Positions 43,023 to 53,006 are shown, numbered from the stretch's first letter. The stretch is 64,000 nucleotides of DNA from Candidatus Zixiibacteriota bacterium (GCA_029860345.1 JAOUBJ010000013.1:92017-156016); one strand, 5' to 3'. Notes: generated from the letters alone by a model not told the origin. Translations and numbers: made by a program.

Positions 43023-43571
43023 ATGGACGGGGGATCAGTAGGGCTTTTCTTCATCCTTGCGGTAGTTGCCATAATTTGGTGGTTTTACAACGAATCTGTT
43101 AGGCATCGGAAGCACCGGGAGAAGGTGCAACAGGATGTAGCACTGATTGCCGCGAATTCTTCTGGTCTCACAATAGACAATCGGAAGAGAGCTGTAGATT
43201 ACATGTGGACTATTCTAGAACCAGTTCATACGGTTCTAGGTATAGAAGCATTGGTCGTTGTGTACTTGAGCCGAGATAATGCCATTATCTACACTGATGT
43301 TCGTTTTGGTGATAGTACCTCAGTATCGTTTCCACCGAGTGAGATTGAGAGTGATGCCGTAAACCATCAAGCAAAGAAGGTCGTCCTTGGGCACAATCAT
43401 CCCGGGAATCACACCGTGCCCTCTGACAACGATGTGCATCACTGTGTTTCTGTGTATGAGTCACTTACTTCCCAAGATATTCAGCTAATCGATGATCTTG
43501 TGGTATGCGGGCAGCAGCTCAGGTCAATTATGAATACACACCGTTTCAAGAATATGTTGAAGGAATACTGA
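43023..43571 (+). CDS. Membrane-anchored RadC/JAB-domain protein
   Basis: 182 residues. One N-terminal helix (VGLFFILAVVAIIWWFY, 7-23), a charged linker, and a domain with GHNHPGN...PSDND: H124-x-H126 and D137 fit the JAMM metal site of RadC proteins (HxHPSGxxxPSxxD). The usual RadC N-terminal helix-hairpin-helix is missing, replaced by the membrane helix. The gene is visibly richer in A+T than its neighbours and begins one base after the epimerase stop, followed by repeats. It may have been acquired. A metal-dependent hydrolase role is possible but unproven. Confidence 0.72.
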   Translation: MDGGSVGLFFILAVVAIIWWFYNESVRHRKHREKVQQDVALIAANSSGLTIDNRKRAVDYMWTILEPVHTVLGIEALVVVYLSRDNAIIYTDVRFGDSTSVSFPPSEIESDAVNHQAKKVVLGHNHPGNHTVPSDNDVHHCVSVYESLTSQDIQLIDDLVVCGQQLRSIMNTHRFKNMLKEY

Positions 43572-43633
43572 TCGAGACTCTCGCAGGCTACCCATCCACA
43601 TGGGTTCTGTTGACAAAGTTCGCTATCACAGTT

Positions 43634-43749
43634 GCGGCAGGTCTTGCGGATCAGCGCGAGCGGATTCGTGTGACCTGCCGCGCTCGTCCAACGTGCAATT
43701 AGGTGTCAGGTCACAATCCCCGCCTTTGGCGGGGCTCAAGACCTGACAC
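43634..43749. repeat. Paired-hairpin dispersed element, best copy
   Basis: Left module 43634-43681: arms GCGGCAGGTC / GACCTGCCGC with TTG and TGT inside. Spacer of 21 bases. Right module 43703-43749: arms GTGTCAGGTC / GACCTGACAC with ACA and CAA inside and an inner CCCCGCC/GGCGGGG stem. Both modules have perfect 10-bp arms. Confidence 0.85.
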
Positions 43750-43758
43750 AACTCAAAT

Positions 43759-43804
43759 GAGATTGCCGCGCTCCCCGGCGAAACGCGGAGTCGTTCGCAA
43801 TGAC
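43759..43804 (-). repeat. TCATTGCGA-type dispersed repeat, reversed copy
   Basis: GAGATTGCCGCG ... TCGTTCGCAATGAC, the reverse orientation of the 17294 element, with a different variable middle that forms its own hairpin (CTCCCCGGCG / CGCGGAG). Confidence 0.75.
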
Positions 43805-43856
43805 GAGAATTCGGCCTTTGTCAACACTCCCCATACCCTGGGCCACCCGCCTCATA

Positions 43857-43878
43857 CTTCGACTGCGCTCAGCATGAC
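43857..43878 (+). repeat. CTTCGACTGCGCTCAG-type dispersed repeat, copy 3
   Basis: CTTCGACTGCGCTCAGCATG plus AC. Confidence 0.7.
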
Positions 43879-44180
43879 AAAGGTACCCCGCCTGAAGCGA
43901 AGTCGCAGGTGGGTCCAATTCCATCACATGGCAGTACAGACTTGTGCCATTCAGAAATAACTTGCATTGAGTCCATGTTCACGCTATTCTGGGTGTGGCT
44001 GGAGCATGTTTACATCTTAGTTTGACAATCCAAAACCAAATACGCCGAATTTATCCTACACCGGTAGTTTGAGTTCGACGATGCGTCAACACACTGCGAA
44101 TCTTCGGATTCCGTCAGCCGTATGCAGCGTTGGCTTGACCTCCTTGAATTGGCTGAAAAGCAAGAAGGAGGTAGTAGAAA

Positions 44181-45143
44181 ATGCTGTCGTTCCATCACGG
44201 TAGAGTTTGTCAACCGCCGGCAGTCGCACTGGGACTGGCCTTGATGGCCATTCTCAATTTCGATTTCGGCTGCTCAAGGTTAGCAACAAACGAAACCGAA
44301 TCAAACGGTCTGGTTGATACGGCCGGGCCCGTGTCAGAACACGAAGGCACTGTAGGCGAAGGAGCTGGTGTTCCACCCAGCTTCTGGACCTACACGGATT
44401 CCCTGTATGACGGCTGCAACATCGAGTGGGGGATCATCTGTGACTCCGGAACGTTTCTGGACAAAGAATTCTTCTGTCTGAACCACAATGACGAGTGGAA
44501 GATACCATACTGGGTCGGTTACTACTTGTCCGACTCTAATCTGCAAGGGGATTGTGACAACAGCTACAGCTGGAAACCCGATACAGCTCTGCCGGAGTGG
44601 GCGCAGGCTAAGGACGATGACTACAAGTATACCGGATTTGATCGTGGTCATATGGCGCCGGCGGGGTGCTTCGAGAGGAGCGTGGCTGCCCGAAAGGCGA
44701 CCTACGTCCTCTCGAACGCCTGCCCGCAGACCCGCTATCTGAATAGGGGGCGGTGGCGTGTCCTCGAGGAGGAGATCCGGCAACATGTGGGAATAATGGG
44801 GGAAGCCTGGGTCTTCACCGGTACACTCTTCCTGGATACGTCCGGTTTCAACGATGGGATGCCGCCTGATACAATCGGCAACGGTGTAGGCGTCCCCTCG
44901 CATTGTTTCAAGGCCATTCTGTCCCGGAAGGGTGCGGAGTACTGTGCCTATGCTTTCGTGATGCCGAACACAACCGGTCCGTTAGAGGGGCCATCGACGA
45001 ATTACATGATGTCGGTGGATGAACTGGAAGCGATTACTCATTATGATTTCTTCTACCGGTTAGAGGATGAACATGAGCATCTTTTAGAGAGCTATGCCGA
45101 TCCCGGTTGGCCTGATGATTGTGCCACGTGGGTTCCATTGTAA
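44181..45143 (+). CDS. Secreted DNA/RNA non-specific endonuclease (NucA/EndoG family), probable lipoprotein
   Basis: 320 residues with AAGGAGG before ATG 44181. The N-terminus LGLALMAILNFDFGC ends in a lipobox-like FGC. The ββα-metal catalytic motif is DRGHMAP, with the downstream Asn in YVLSNACPQTRYLNRGRW as in the family. It probably degrades extracellular nucleic acids for nutrients or defence. Many cysteines in the mature part suggest disulfides. It stands alone between repeat blocks. Confidence 0.88.
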   Translation: MLSFHHGRVCQPPAVALGLALMAILNFDFGCSRLATNETESNGLVDTAGPVSEHEGTVGEGAGVPPSFWTYTDSLYDGCNIEWGIICDSGTFLDKEFFCLNHNDEWKIPYWVGYYLSDSNLQGDCDNSYSWKPDTALPEWAQAKDDDYKYTGFDRGHMAPAGCFERSVAARKATYVLSNACPQTRYLNRGRWRVLEEEIRQHVGIMGEAWVFTGTLFLDTSGFNDGMPPDTIGNGVGVPSHCFKAILSRKGAEYCAYAFVMPNTTGPLEGPSTNYMMSVDELEAITHYDFFYRLEDEHEHLLESYADPGWPDDCATWVPL

Positions 45144-45191
45144 TTCCGGTGGCCAGGGTCCCTGAGCGCTTGACGAAGATGTTGAATCCAG

Positions 45192-45211
45192 CCCTTCGAC
45201 TGCGCTCAGGG
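45192..45211 (+). repeat. CTTCGACTGCGCTCAGG-type dispersed repeat, copy 4
   Basis: CCCTTCGACTGCGCTCAGGG, between the convergent nuclease and glycosyltransferase genes. Confidence 0.75.
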
Positions 45212-45267
45212 CAGCCCTGTGGGCCACCTACGAAGCCTAAAGCAACACTTTAAGTGTCGGCCCCGCG

Positions 45268-45960
45268 TCACCGTGCCCAGAGGTTGTATTTGAGAATGCA
45301 CCAAATGGCGTGAACGCCGTCGCGCCAGCCGATCTTTTTGCCTTCGTCGTAGGTTCGGCCATAGTAACTGATGCCGATTTCGTAAATCCGGACCCGCTTC
45401 TTGGCAATCTTGGCCGTAATTTCAGGCTCAACGCCGAATCTCGGCTCCTGAATGTCGATCGACTGGATGATTTCACGCCTGAAGACCTTGTAGCAAGTCT
45501 CCATATCGGTCAGGTTGATATTGGTGAACATGTTGGAAAGCAGCGTCAGGAGCTGGTTTCCGACAGAATGCCAGAAATAGACCACGCGGTGGGGACCGCC
45601 ACCCTGAAACCGCGAACCATAGACGACATCGGCCCGATCCTGCGCAATCGGCTCGATCAGCAGCGGATACTGGTCCGGGTCGTACTCCAGATCGGCGTCC
45701 TGGACCAACACGATATCACCAGTAGCCAGGGCAAAGCCGGCTTTCAACGCGAATCCTTTGCCGTAATTGCGATCCTGAAAGTGAACCTGGTCGACCATAC
45801 CTGAGAGCTTGTCGCGGATCAGGTCGCGGGTGCCATCGGTGGAGTAGTCGTCGACCAGAATGATCTCTTTATTGTCAACCGGGGCTGCTTTGACTCGCTT
45901 GATGAGTTCTTCGAGAGTGGAGACCTCATTGTAGACCGGTATGATAATGGAGAGCTTCAT
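45268..45960 (-). CDS. Family 2 glycosyltransferase (dolichyl-phosphate mannose synthase-like)
   Basis: 230 residues, soluble, without C-terminal membrane helices. GT-A motifs: SIIIPVYNEVSTLEELI, VDDYSTDGT, and DxD-like VLVQDADLEYDPDQYPLL, then GSRFQGGG. The form is that of polyisoprenyl-phosphate glycosyltransferases (DPM1/GtrB-like without anchor). It likely transfers a sugar from a nucleotide sugar to a lipid carrier at the inner membrane. Transcribed alone. Confidence 0.92.
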   Translation of the reverse strand: MKLSIIIPVYNEVSTLEELIKRVKAAPVDNKEIILVDDYSTDGTRDLIRDKLSGMVDQVHFQDRNYGKGFALKAGFALATGDIVLVQDADLEYDPDQYPLLIEPIAQDRADVVYGSRFQGGGPHRVVYFWHSVGNQLLTLLSNMFTNINLTDMETCYKVFRREIIQSIDIQEPRFGVEPEITAKIAKKRVRIYEIGISYYGRTYDEGKKIGWRDGVHAIWCILKYNLWAR

Positions 45961-46147
45961 TTGCGTGCGTTGTAATGTCCCATAAGATATATTATGTTAA
46001 CGCCAACAAGTTGGCATTTTTGGCTTCGCCTCTATCAAGCCTAATTTCGCCGAGACTACTAACCATCACTTTGCCACGATATTGAGTATGGTCTCTGTGC
46101 TTCGCACCAGTTAACCGACAAGCCTGCACCTTGGCAAAAACTGGTGC

Positions 46148-46165
46148 CCCACAGCTTGCTGTGCG
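46148..46165. repeat. CCACAGCTTGCTGTG hairpin repeat, copy 2
   Basis: CCCACAGCTTGCTGTGCG: the left arm and loop equal the 21864 copy, while the right arm differs at one base. Confidence 0.65.
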
Positions 46166-46191
46166 TTCCATACGTTTAACACCAGCCAAAA

Positions 46192-48690
46192 CTAAGCTTT
46201 CACCACAATATTTAGTATCCGGCCTTTAACGAATATCTTCTTGACGATCTGCTTACCTTCAGTGTGCGTCTTGATCTTTGCACTGTCAAGAGCTGCCGCC
46301 TCAACAATTGCCTGATCCGCATCGGACGGCACAATCACGGTGCCACGAAGCTTGCCATTGATCTGGACAGCGATCTCAATAACATCTCCAACAATTGCCT
46401 CAGGGTCAAATACCGGCCAGCCCGACTTGAAAACAGAGCTTTGAAAGCCAGCCTGCCGCCAAAGCTCTTCGGCCAGATGCGGCGCCAGCGGCGCAACGAG
46501 TTGGATCGTCTTAAGCACCACGCTGTCGTTAAGCTGATCGTTGGTGATCGCATCCGGTTGATAATCGCGCACCAGTTCCATCAGGGCCGCTATAGCCGTA
46601 TTAAACTGCAAGCGTTCGATATCCTCGCCGACTCGCAAAATAGTCTGGTTCAGTTTGACATAAATCGTTCGTTCATCCTCTGAAAGGTCTGACGCATTGA
46701 AGTGTTGCTTTAAGTCCGGGTCAGAACGGCGATAATGCTCAACAATGGGCACAAGTGCTTTGTTGAGGAATTTCTGTACTCCCAAAAATGTCGAGCCATC
46801 CCACAGAACTCCGCGCTCGGTCGGGCCGGTGAAAAACATGGCCAGCCGCGTGACATCAATTCCGTATTCCTCGAAATACGGAAACGGCGGCACCGCGTTA
46901 CCCCTGGATTTGGACATAGTCGCGCCTTTTTCGTCGGCCACCATACCAAGACAGACCAAACGTGTAACCGGTTCATCACCCTGCACCCAACCGAGGTCGC
47001 GCAGGAATTTGTGGAAGAACCGGAAGTATATCAGATGCCCGGTGGCGTGGGTGATACCACCGACATACAGATCAATGGGAAACCAGCGGTCCGCTTTTGC
47101 TTTTTCAAACGGCGCCTGATGGTTGTGGGCGTCCACATAGCGAAGTTGATACCATGACGAACAGACATAGGTGTCCATCGTATCCGGATCGCGTTGGGCC
47201 TCTCCCCCGCACTCGGGGCAGGCAACGTTCATGTATTCAGGCACGTCGGCCAGCGGTGAGCGGCCTTTGGGCAGAAAGTTCTCGACAACCGGCAACTCCA
47301 CCGGCAACTGGTCATCCGGCACGGCCACGGCGCCGCACTTGTCGCAGTGGATTATCGGAATCGGGCAACCCCAATAGCGTTGGCGCGAGATCAGCCAATC
47401 CTTCAGCTTAAAATTCGTCTTGTGCCGTCCGAATCCTTCCTTTTGGGCGAAATCGGTGACATCCGCGATCGCCTCAGACCCGGCCAGACCATCGAACTGC
47501 TGGGAGTTTACCATCACGCCGTAATCGGTGAAGGCGTCGTCCATCTTGTCCAGATCAAGCGATGTGTCTGAATCCGGATGTATCACTATCTTGATAGGGA
47601 TATCGTACTTTTTGGCAAAAGCGAAGTCGCGGGTGTCGTGAGCCGGGACTGCCATCACAGCACCGGTACCGTAACCGACCAACACATAGTCGGCCACCCA
47701 GAGTTGTACTCGCTCACCATTGTACGGGTTGATTGCATACTTGCCGGTAAAGACACCGTCCTTCTCGCCGGTTGCGGCCGTGCGATCGATCTCGGATCGT
47801 TTCATGGCCGTGTTTCGGTACGCGCGGACCTTCTCGACGAATTCTCCATCGAGTTTCAGTCGATCAATCAGGTCCGCTTCGGGCGCAATAGCCATAAAGG
47901 TAACACCAAAGATCGTATCGGGTCGCGTCGTATAGACAGGTAGCTTTTCGCCGGTATCTTCGATGGTAAAGTCTATCTCAGCGCCGTGGGAGCGACCGAT
48001 CCACTCTTTCTGCATAGCTTTCACGCTGTCCGGCCAGTCAGTCAATTTGTCGAGATCGTCGGTCAGTTGATCGGCATAATCGGTAATCTTGAAATACCAC
48101 TGTATTTGGTTTTTCTTTTCGACTACCGTGTCGCATCGTTCACACTTACCGTCTTTGACCTGCTCGTTGGCCAGCACAGTCTTATCGGTGGGACACCAGT
48201 TGACGAACCCGCGTTTACGATATGCCAGACCCTTGTTGAACAGCTGGATGAAGAACCATTGGGTCCATCGATAATAATCGGGCGCCGAAGAGTTGATCTC
48301 GCGTGACCAGTCATACGATATCCCGGCCTTTTGAAGAGTGCCTCTGGAGGTAGCTATGTTCTTTTGCGTCCACTCGCTGGGGTGAATACTGCGTTCGATA
48401 GCAGCCCGCTCGGCCGGCAGACCGAAAGCGTCCCATCCGAACGGATGAAGCACTCCCTTTCCCAGCATCATCTGATAGCGCGCAACGGCATCACCGATGA
48501 TATAATTGCGGAAGTGCCCCATGTGGATGTCGCCGGATGGATATGCGAACATCTCAAGCATGTAAAAGCTGTTATCCGCATCCGGCGATTCAGGTGCGCT
48601 GTATAGATTCTGAGTTTGCCACTCTCGTTGCCATTTGTCCTCTACCGACTTGAAATCGTAGCCCTTTTGTGGTTTATCGACCGTGGACAC
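46192..48690 (-). CDS. leuS: Leucyl-tRNA synthetase
   Basis: 832 residues from GTG 48690 with GGAAG upstream. Class I synthetase. The HIGH motif appears as HMGH in PSGDIHMGHFRNYIIGD and KMSKS as TMSKSRGN. The CP1 editing domain lies at about 220-410 (TRPDTIFGVTFMAIAPE, AVPAHDTRDFAFA). A zinc-knuckle-like pair occurs at CPTDKTVLANEQVKDGKCERC. Single-copy essential gene that charges tRNA-Leu. No T-box or attenuator was seen. Confidence 0.97.
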   Translation of the reverse strand: MSTVDKPQKGYDFKSVEDKWQREWQTQNLYSAPESPDADNSFYMLEMFAYPSGDIHMGHFRNYIIGDAVARYQMMLGKGVLHPFGWDAFGLPAERAAIERSIHPSEWTQKNIATSRGTLQKAGISYDWSREINSSAPDYYRWTQWFFIQLFNKGLAYRKRGFVNWCPTDKTVLANEQVKDGKCERCDTVVEKKNQIQWYFKITDYADQLTDDLDKLTDWPDSVKAMQKEWIGRSHGAEIDFTIEDTGEKLPVYTTRPDTIFGVTFMAIAPEADLIDRLKLDGEFVEKVRAYRNTAMKRSEIDRTAATGEKDGVFTGKYAINPYNGERVQLWVADYVLVGYGTGAVMAVPAHDTRDFAFAKKYDIPIKIVIHPDSDTSLDLDKMDDAFTDYGVMVNSQQFDGLAGSEAIADVTDFAQKEGFGRHKTNFKLKDWLISRQRYWGCPIPIIHCDKCGAVAVPDDQLPVELPVVENFLPKGRSPLADVPEYMNVACPECGGEAQRDPDTMDTYVCSSWYQLRYVDAHNHQAPFEKAKADRWFPIDLYVGGITHATGHLIYFRFFHKFLRDLGWVQGDEPVTRLVCLGMVADEKGATMSKSRGNAVPPFPYFEEYGIDVTRLAMFFTGPTERGVLWDGSTFLGVQKFLNKALVPIVEHYRRSDPDLKQHFNASDLSEDERTIYVKLNQTILRVGEDIERLQFNTAIAALMELVRDYQPDAITNDQLNDSVVLKTIQLVAPLAPHLAEELWRQAGFQSSVFKSGWPVFDPEAIVGDVIEIAVQINGKLRGTVIVPSDADQAIVEAAALDSAKIKTHTEGKQIVKKIFVKGRILNIVVKA

Positions 48691-48794
48691 TGTTCACTTC
48701 CTTATCTCGGTTTCGATTATTGTCGGCCATATTAGCAAAAAGTATCAGTTCACGCAAGCCCTTACTGGTCGCACCCGGGGGCAGCTTGGGTCTG

Positions 48795-49595
48795 TCAATT
48801 TCCGCAGAGCCGACGCCACCACGACGTTCCACCTGAAAGGCGGTTGGTGATGCCGCTATTGATCCTCTCGACAGCGTAGAATGTTCCGTGCTCAACTTTT
48901 TGTCGGATAGAGAAGGTTGTGTCATAACCATAAATCGGCAGGCGTCCGGCAGCCAGCGGAAGTTCAAGAGGGTCCGGGTAACTCATAGTGAAGCCGAATC
49001 TGTAGCCGGCGCTTCGGGCTTGGCTTGTGACGGTCTCATTTACTCTTCCAAACGGATAGCTGATACTCGAAACCGTTTCACCCAGAATATTTTCAAGTTC
49101 CTTCATGGGCCGCTTGAGTTCCTCCACAAGCTCCATCTGGTTACACCTGGTGAGATCGAGGTGTCGGTGACCATGAGCACCGAACCGGACTCCCAGTTTG
49201 GCCAGTTCTTTAATCGCCGCAGCACTCAGATGCGGTGTGCGCTGGAAGCTCGAGCTATAATCCCAGGTGTTATCGCACCCGATGAAGGCCGTTGGAATAA
49301 ACACCGTCGGTTTAACACCGTATCGCTGCATCAGGTTGGGCAGCACGTCGGCCAGATGCGCATAGCCGTCGTCAAAGGTGATAGCCAGGTCGGAGGGCTC
49401 TCCCCTGAGAACGGCATGCTCAAGAGGGACAAATCGAAATCCTCGACGCTGAAGGAATCCCAGTAACTTCTCAATTCGAGACGGAGGGAAATTGTTGGCG
49501 CCAAAACTGAACTGTGGTTGGACCTTGTGGAAGGTCAGAATCATGCCACGGCCCGAAGACCGGGCGTTCTGATTAGGTTTGCTGCTTCGTGACAT
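48795..49595 (-). CDS. Polysaccharide deacetylase family protein
   Basis: 266 residues if started at ATG 49595, inside the end of the M16 gene; ATG 49544 (MILTFHKV) is equally possible and neither has a ribosome site. NodB-domain motifs: AITFDDGY (catalytic and metal Asp), GAHGHRHLDLT (metal His), and SYPFGRVN. These are zinc-dependent de-N-acetylases of surface polysaccharides or chitin oligomers. No signal peptide is evident. Last gene of the large minus-strand cluster. Confidence 0.85.
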   Translation of the reverse strand: MSRSSKPNQNARSSGRGMILTFHKVQPQFSFGANNFPPSRIEKLLGFLQRRGFRFVPLEHAVLRGEPSDLAITFDDGYAHLADVLPNLMQRYGVKPTVFIPTAFIGCDNTWDYSSSFQRTPHLSAAAIKELAKLGVRFGAHGHRHLDLTRCNQMELVEELKRPMKELENILGETVSSISYPFGRVNETVTSQARSAGYRFGFTMSYPDPLELPLAAGRLPIYGYDTTFSIRQKVEHGTFYAVERINSGITNRLSGGTSWWRRLCGN

Positions 49596-50838
49596 GGTCA
49601 AAGAGACTGGTGTTGACGGGTCCGAGAGTGACGATAACCGACCCGGAGTCAACTAGAATGCGATTGGAGATGGCCAGGACGTCGCTTGAGGTTAAGGCAT
49701 CAATTCGCTTCATTGTCTGGGCAACCGTAACGTGTTTACCCAGCATCAGTTCATTGCGCGCCAACCGGGACATACGCGATGCCGTCGATTCGAGACTCAA
49801 GCTGAATTGGCCACGCATCTGGTTTTTGATCTGGTCCAGTCGCGCCGACGACAATCGCCTCTTAGAAACGCGACTGAGCTCCTTTTTCACAATGCTGTAC
49901 GCCTCACCCAGGCGATCCTTGTCTGTCGCCATGTATATCCCGAACACGCCGGAACCTCGGTAGGCATCGTGGAAGGCGAATACGGAATAGGTCAGTCCAC
50001 GGGCCTCACGGATTTTCTGAAACAAAACCGACGACATACCGCCACCGAGATATGTGGTCAAGAGCACGGTGGCCAACTTCTCACGGTCGTCAAAGGACAC
50101 GCCCGGATAACCGATACAAAAATGAGTTTGTCCGGTGTCTGAGGGTCCATGCTTTACCCTTGGTCGGTCGGTCAAGGTCGTCGGTTCGGCCCGGTCGGCT
50201 GCTCCCTTTTCAAAACGGAAACTCTTGCGCACCAGATTCACCAGTCGGTCGTGGTCGATGTTTCCGGCGGCGGCAATTACGACGGACTCCGAGCGGTAGT
50301 GGCGCTTAATATAATCGACCACACGACGGCGCGTCAATCCCATCACCTTCTCCATCGAGCCGAGGATCGGCTGACCCAACGCCTGCCCATTCCAAAAGGT
50401 CTCTGAAAACATGTCGTGGATGAGATCCGAGGGCGTTTCATTTGCCTCCTTTATCTCCTCGCATATCACGAGCTTCTCTCGTTTCAGATTCAGCGGTGTC
50501 AGGCTGGCGTGACAACTGATATCGGCCAGGATATCGACGGCGTCTTCGAGATGTTCGTCAATGATACGTGCATTGTAACAGGTTTGCTCCCGTGAAGTAA
50601 ACGCATTAAGAACGCCACCCAGTGATTCCAGAGTACCCGCGATCTGCCTGGCCGTGCGGCGGTGCGTTCCCTTGAACACCATGTGCTCGATCAGGTGCGT
50701 AATGCCGTTCTCGGCCGGCGATTCATGCCGTGAACCGACATCGACCCACACACCCAAAGAGATAGAACGAACCGAGGGTCGTCGTTCGGTAATGACCCTC
50801 AGTCCGTTTTTCAGAACTGTCTTCTGATATGCCGGCAT
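49573..50838 (-). CDS. M16-family zinc peptidase (YmxG/processing-peptidase-like)
   Basis: 421 residues, single-copy N-type M16 protein. The inverted zinc motif HLIEHMVFKGT (HxxEH) is followed about 75 residues on by EEIKEANETPSD with the third ligand. The second half has GGGMSSVLFQKIREARGLTYSV, the conserved GxxSxLFxxLREKxGLaYsv segment of the family. Such genes commonly follow pnp, as here (27 bases after it). Confidence 0.92.
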   Translation of the reverse strand: MPAYQKTVLKNGLRVITERRPSVRSISLGVWVDVGSRHESPAENGITHLIEHMVFKGTHRRTARQIAGTLESLGGVLNAFTSREQTCYNARIIDEHLEDAVDILADISCHASLTPLNLKREKLVICEEIKEANETPSDLIHDMFSETFWNGQALGQPILGSMEKVMGLTRRRVVDYIKRHYRSESVVIAAAGNIDHDRLVNLVRKSFRFEKGAADRAEPTTLTDRPRVKHGPSDTGQTHFCIGYPGVSFDDREKLATVLLTTYLGGGMSSVLFQKIREARGLTYSVFAFHDAYRGSGVFGIYMATDKDRLGEAYSIVKKELSRVSKRRLSSARLDQIKNQMRGQFSLSLESTASRMSRLARNELMLGKHVTVAQTMKRIDALTSSDVLAISNRILVDSGSVIVTLGPVNTSLFDHVTKQQT

Positions 50839-50865
50839 CTTAGGCTGATCCCGCGTCGAAGCGAG

Positions 50866-52977
50866 TTATCTTGACCGTTGGGCTCCACGGGAGTCACGTT
50901 CATTGGTCAGAATCGCTTTGCGCGAAAGCCTGATCTTGCCGTCACCATCGATGTTGATCACTTTTACATCGACGCGGTCGCCGACATTGAGCACATCTTC
51001 AACCCGCTCGACACGAGAGTGGTCGATTTCCGAGATGTGCAGCAAGCCGTCGGTACCGGGTATGATCTCGATAAAGGCACCGAAGGCGGCCGTGCGACGC
51101 ACGACACCCGAGTAGACCTTGCCCACTTCAGCTTCTTCGGCCAGCGCCTGAACGCGCTCCATGGCCAGACGTCCGGCCTCACCATCGACGGAAGCGATCA
51201 AAACGGTACCATCATCGCTGATATCGATCTTGGCGCCGGTCTCTTCCACGATCGAGCGAATCATTTTACCACCGGGGCCAATCACCTCGCCGATCTTTGA
51301 CGGCGGGATCTTGATGCTGATGATTCGAGGTGCGTGCTCTGACAATTCGTCGCGATGTTTAGACATGGTGGCATTCATTTTGTCGATGATATGCAACCGG
51401 GCCGTGCGCGCTTTGTCCAGCGCCTGCCGCATCGTCTCAACATCCAGGCCATCGATCTTTATGTCCATCTGAATGGCGGTGACACCTTCGGTAGTGCCCG
51501 TTACCTTGAAATCCATGTCACCGAAATGATCTTCATCACCGAGGATGTCGGTAAGAATGACCACCTTGTCGTCAGACTTGATAAGACCCATAGCGATTCC
51601 GGCAACGGCCGATTTGATCGGAACACCGGCATCCATCAGAGCCAGCGAACCACCACAGACTGAAGCCATCGACGAAGAACCGTTGGACTCCATGATATCA
51701 GAGACCAGACGCAATGTGTAGGGGAAACCCTCTTCCGACGGAATGACCGGAAAGAGCGCCCGCTCGGCAAGGTTGCCGTGACCCACTTCGCGACGGCTGG
51801 TGCCCCGGATGGGCCTGGTTTCGCCGACTGAGAACGGCGGGAAGTTGTAGTGGAGCATGTAGCTCTTGGTCGACTCACCCTCCAGTTCGTCCAGCCGTTG
51901 CTCGTCCATCTTGGTGCCCAGCGTCACGGCCACCAAAGCCTGGGTCTGCCCACGGGTAAACACGGCCGAACCGTGAGCGCGCGGCAGGAAACTGACATCA
52001 CAAGTTATCTCACGAATGTCGTCCGGTCCACGTCCGTCGATCCTGGTGTTCTCGTTAACTATCATTCCACGCATGCAATCCGAATCCAGATCGTGGATTA
52101 TGTTCTTGATATCACGATCGCTATCCGGGAATTCCTCGGCCAGGTCTTCGATAATCTTGGTCGACAGACTCTTCTTCTCGCTGTTGCGACTATCCTTGTC
52201 GGCGATCTTGTTGAATCCTTCGAGCTTATCACCCAGCAGCTCCGAGACCTTCGCCTTGAGCGCGTCATCGGTAGCTACCGGTGTGTACTCGAAGTTGTCC
52301 CGTCCACACATTCCCTTGAGTTCCTCGATCTTGGCAATAACCTGCTTGATATGGTCATGCCCAAAGGACAATGCGTCGACCAAGTCAGATTCGGTTGCCT
52401 CCCCGGCCGAACCCTCGACCATTGTGATAGCATCGTCGGAACCGGCGATGATGATCAACAGGTCACATTCATCGTATTGGTCGATGGTCGGGTTGACCAC
52501 GAACTGTCCGTCGAGACGTCCGACACGGACACCGGCCACCGTCTTGGTGATCGGGATATCCGATACGGCCAGCGAAGCGCCGGTGGCTGTCAGGGCCATT
52601 ACGTCGGTGTCGTTCTTCTGATCGTGCGAGATAATGAAGTTAATCAACTGCGTCTCACCGCGAAAGTCGCTGGGAAACAGCGGGCGGATCGGTCGGTCGA
52701 TCAGTCGGGCCGAGAGGATTTCTTTTTCGGACGGTCGAGCCTCCCGCTTGAAGAATCCGCCCGGGATTTTGCCTGCGGCGTATGCTTTCTCACGATACTC
52801 TACGGTCAGGGGGAAAAAGTCAAAGCCGATTTTCGGTTCGGGGTTGGCGCACGCGGCGGAGACTACCATCGAGTCACCATACTGCACGGTTACCGAACCG
52901 TTGGCCTGCTTGGCCAATTTGCCGCTTTCGATTATCAGGGTGCGACCACCCAGTTCCATTTCTACTCTATGAGCCAT
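50866..52977 (-). CDS. pnp: Polynucleotide phosphorylase
   Basis: 703 residues: two RNase PH domains (1-220, 310-545), central helical domain, KH (about 555-610: [30 protein letters not shown]) and S1 (about 620-690: [33 protein letters not shown]). It degrades RNA 3' to 5' by phosphorolysis and can act with RNase E. It follows rpsO by 29 bases, the standard rpsO-pnp arrangement. Confidence 0.97.
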   Translation of the reverse strand: MAHRVEMELGGRTLIIESGKLAKQANGSVTVQYGDSMVVSAACANPEPKIGFDFFPLTVEYREKAYAAGKIPGGFFKREARPSEKEILSARLIDRPIRPLFPSDFRGETQLINFIISHDQKNDTDVMALTATGASLAVSDIPITKTVAGVRVGRLDGQFVVNPTIDQYDECDLLIIIAGSDDAITMVEGSAGEATESDLVDALSFGHDHIKQVIAKIEELKGMCGRDNFEYTPVATDDALKAKVSELLGDKLEGFNKIADKDSRNSEKKSLSTKIIEDLAEEFPDSDRDIKNIIHDLDSDCMRGMIVNENTRIDGRGPDDIREITCDVSFLPRAHGSAVFTRGQTQALVAVTLGTKMDEQRLDELEGESTKSYMLHYNFPPFSVGETRPIRGTSRREVGHGNLAERALFPVIPSEEGFPYTLRLVSDIMESNGSSSMASVCGGSLALMDAGVPIKSAVAGIAMGLIKSDDKVVILTDILGDEDHFGDMDFKVTGTTEGVTAIQMDIKIDGLDVETMRQALDKARTARLHIIDKMNATMSKHRDELSEHAPRIISIKIPPSKIGEVIGPGGKMIRSIVEETGAKIDISDDGTVLIASVDGEAGRLAMERVQALAEEAEVGKVYSGVVRRTAAFGAFIEIIPGTDGLLHISEIDHSRVERVEDVLNVGDRVDVKVINIDGDGKIRLSRKAILTNERDSRGAQRSR

Positions 52978-53006
52978 GTTGTAATCCTATTATATTCCAG
53001 TTAGTG

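Larger units (their letters stand above)
43572..44180. other. Repeat-rich intergenic region (609 bp)
   Basis: Holds the paired-hairpin element (43634-43749), a reversed TCATTGCGA element (43759-43804) and a CTTCGACTGCGCTCAG element (43857-43878). The last 250 bp are A+T-richer and lead to the nuclease gene. No gene is supported. Confidence 0.8.

Noticed and set aside
43636..43750. Rho-independent terminators of flanking genes
   Set aside because: The hairpins lack T runs and recur with the same layout elsewhere, so they are treated as a repeat family.
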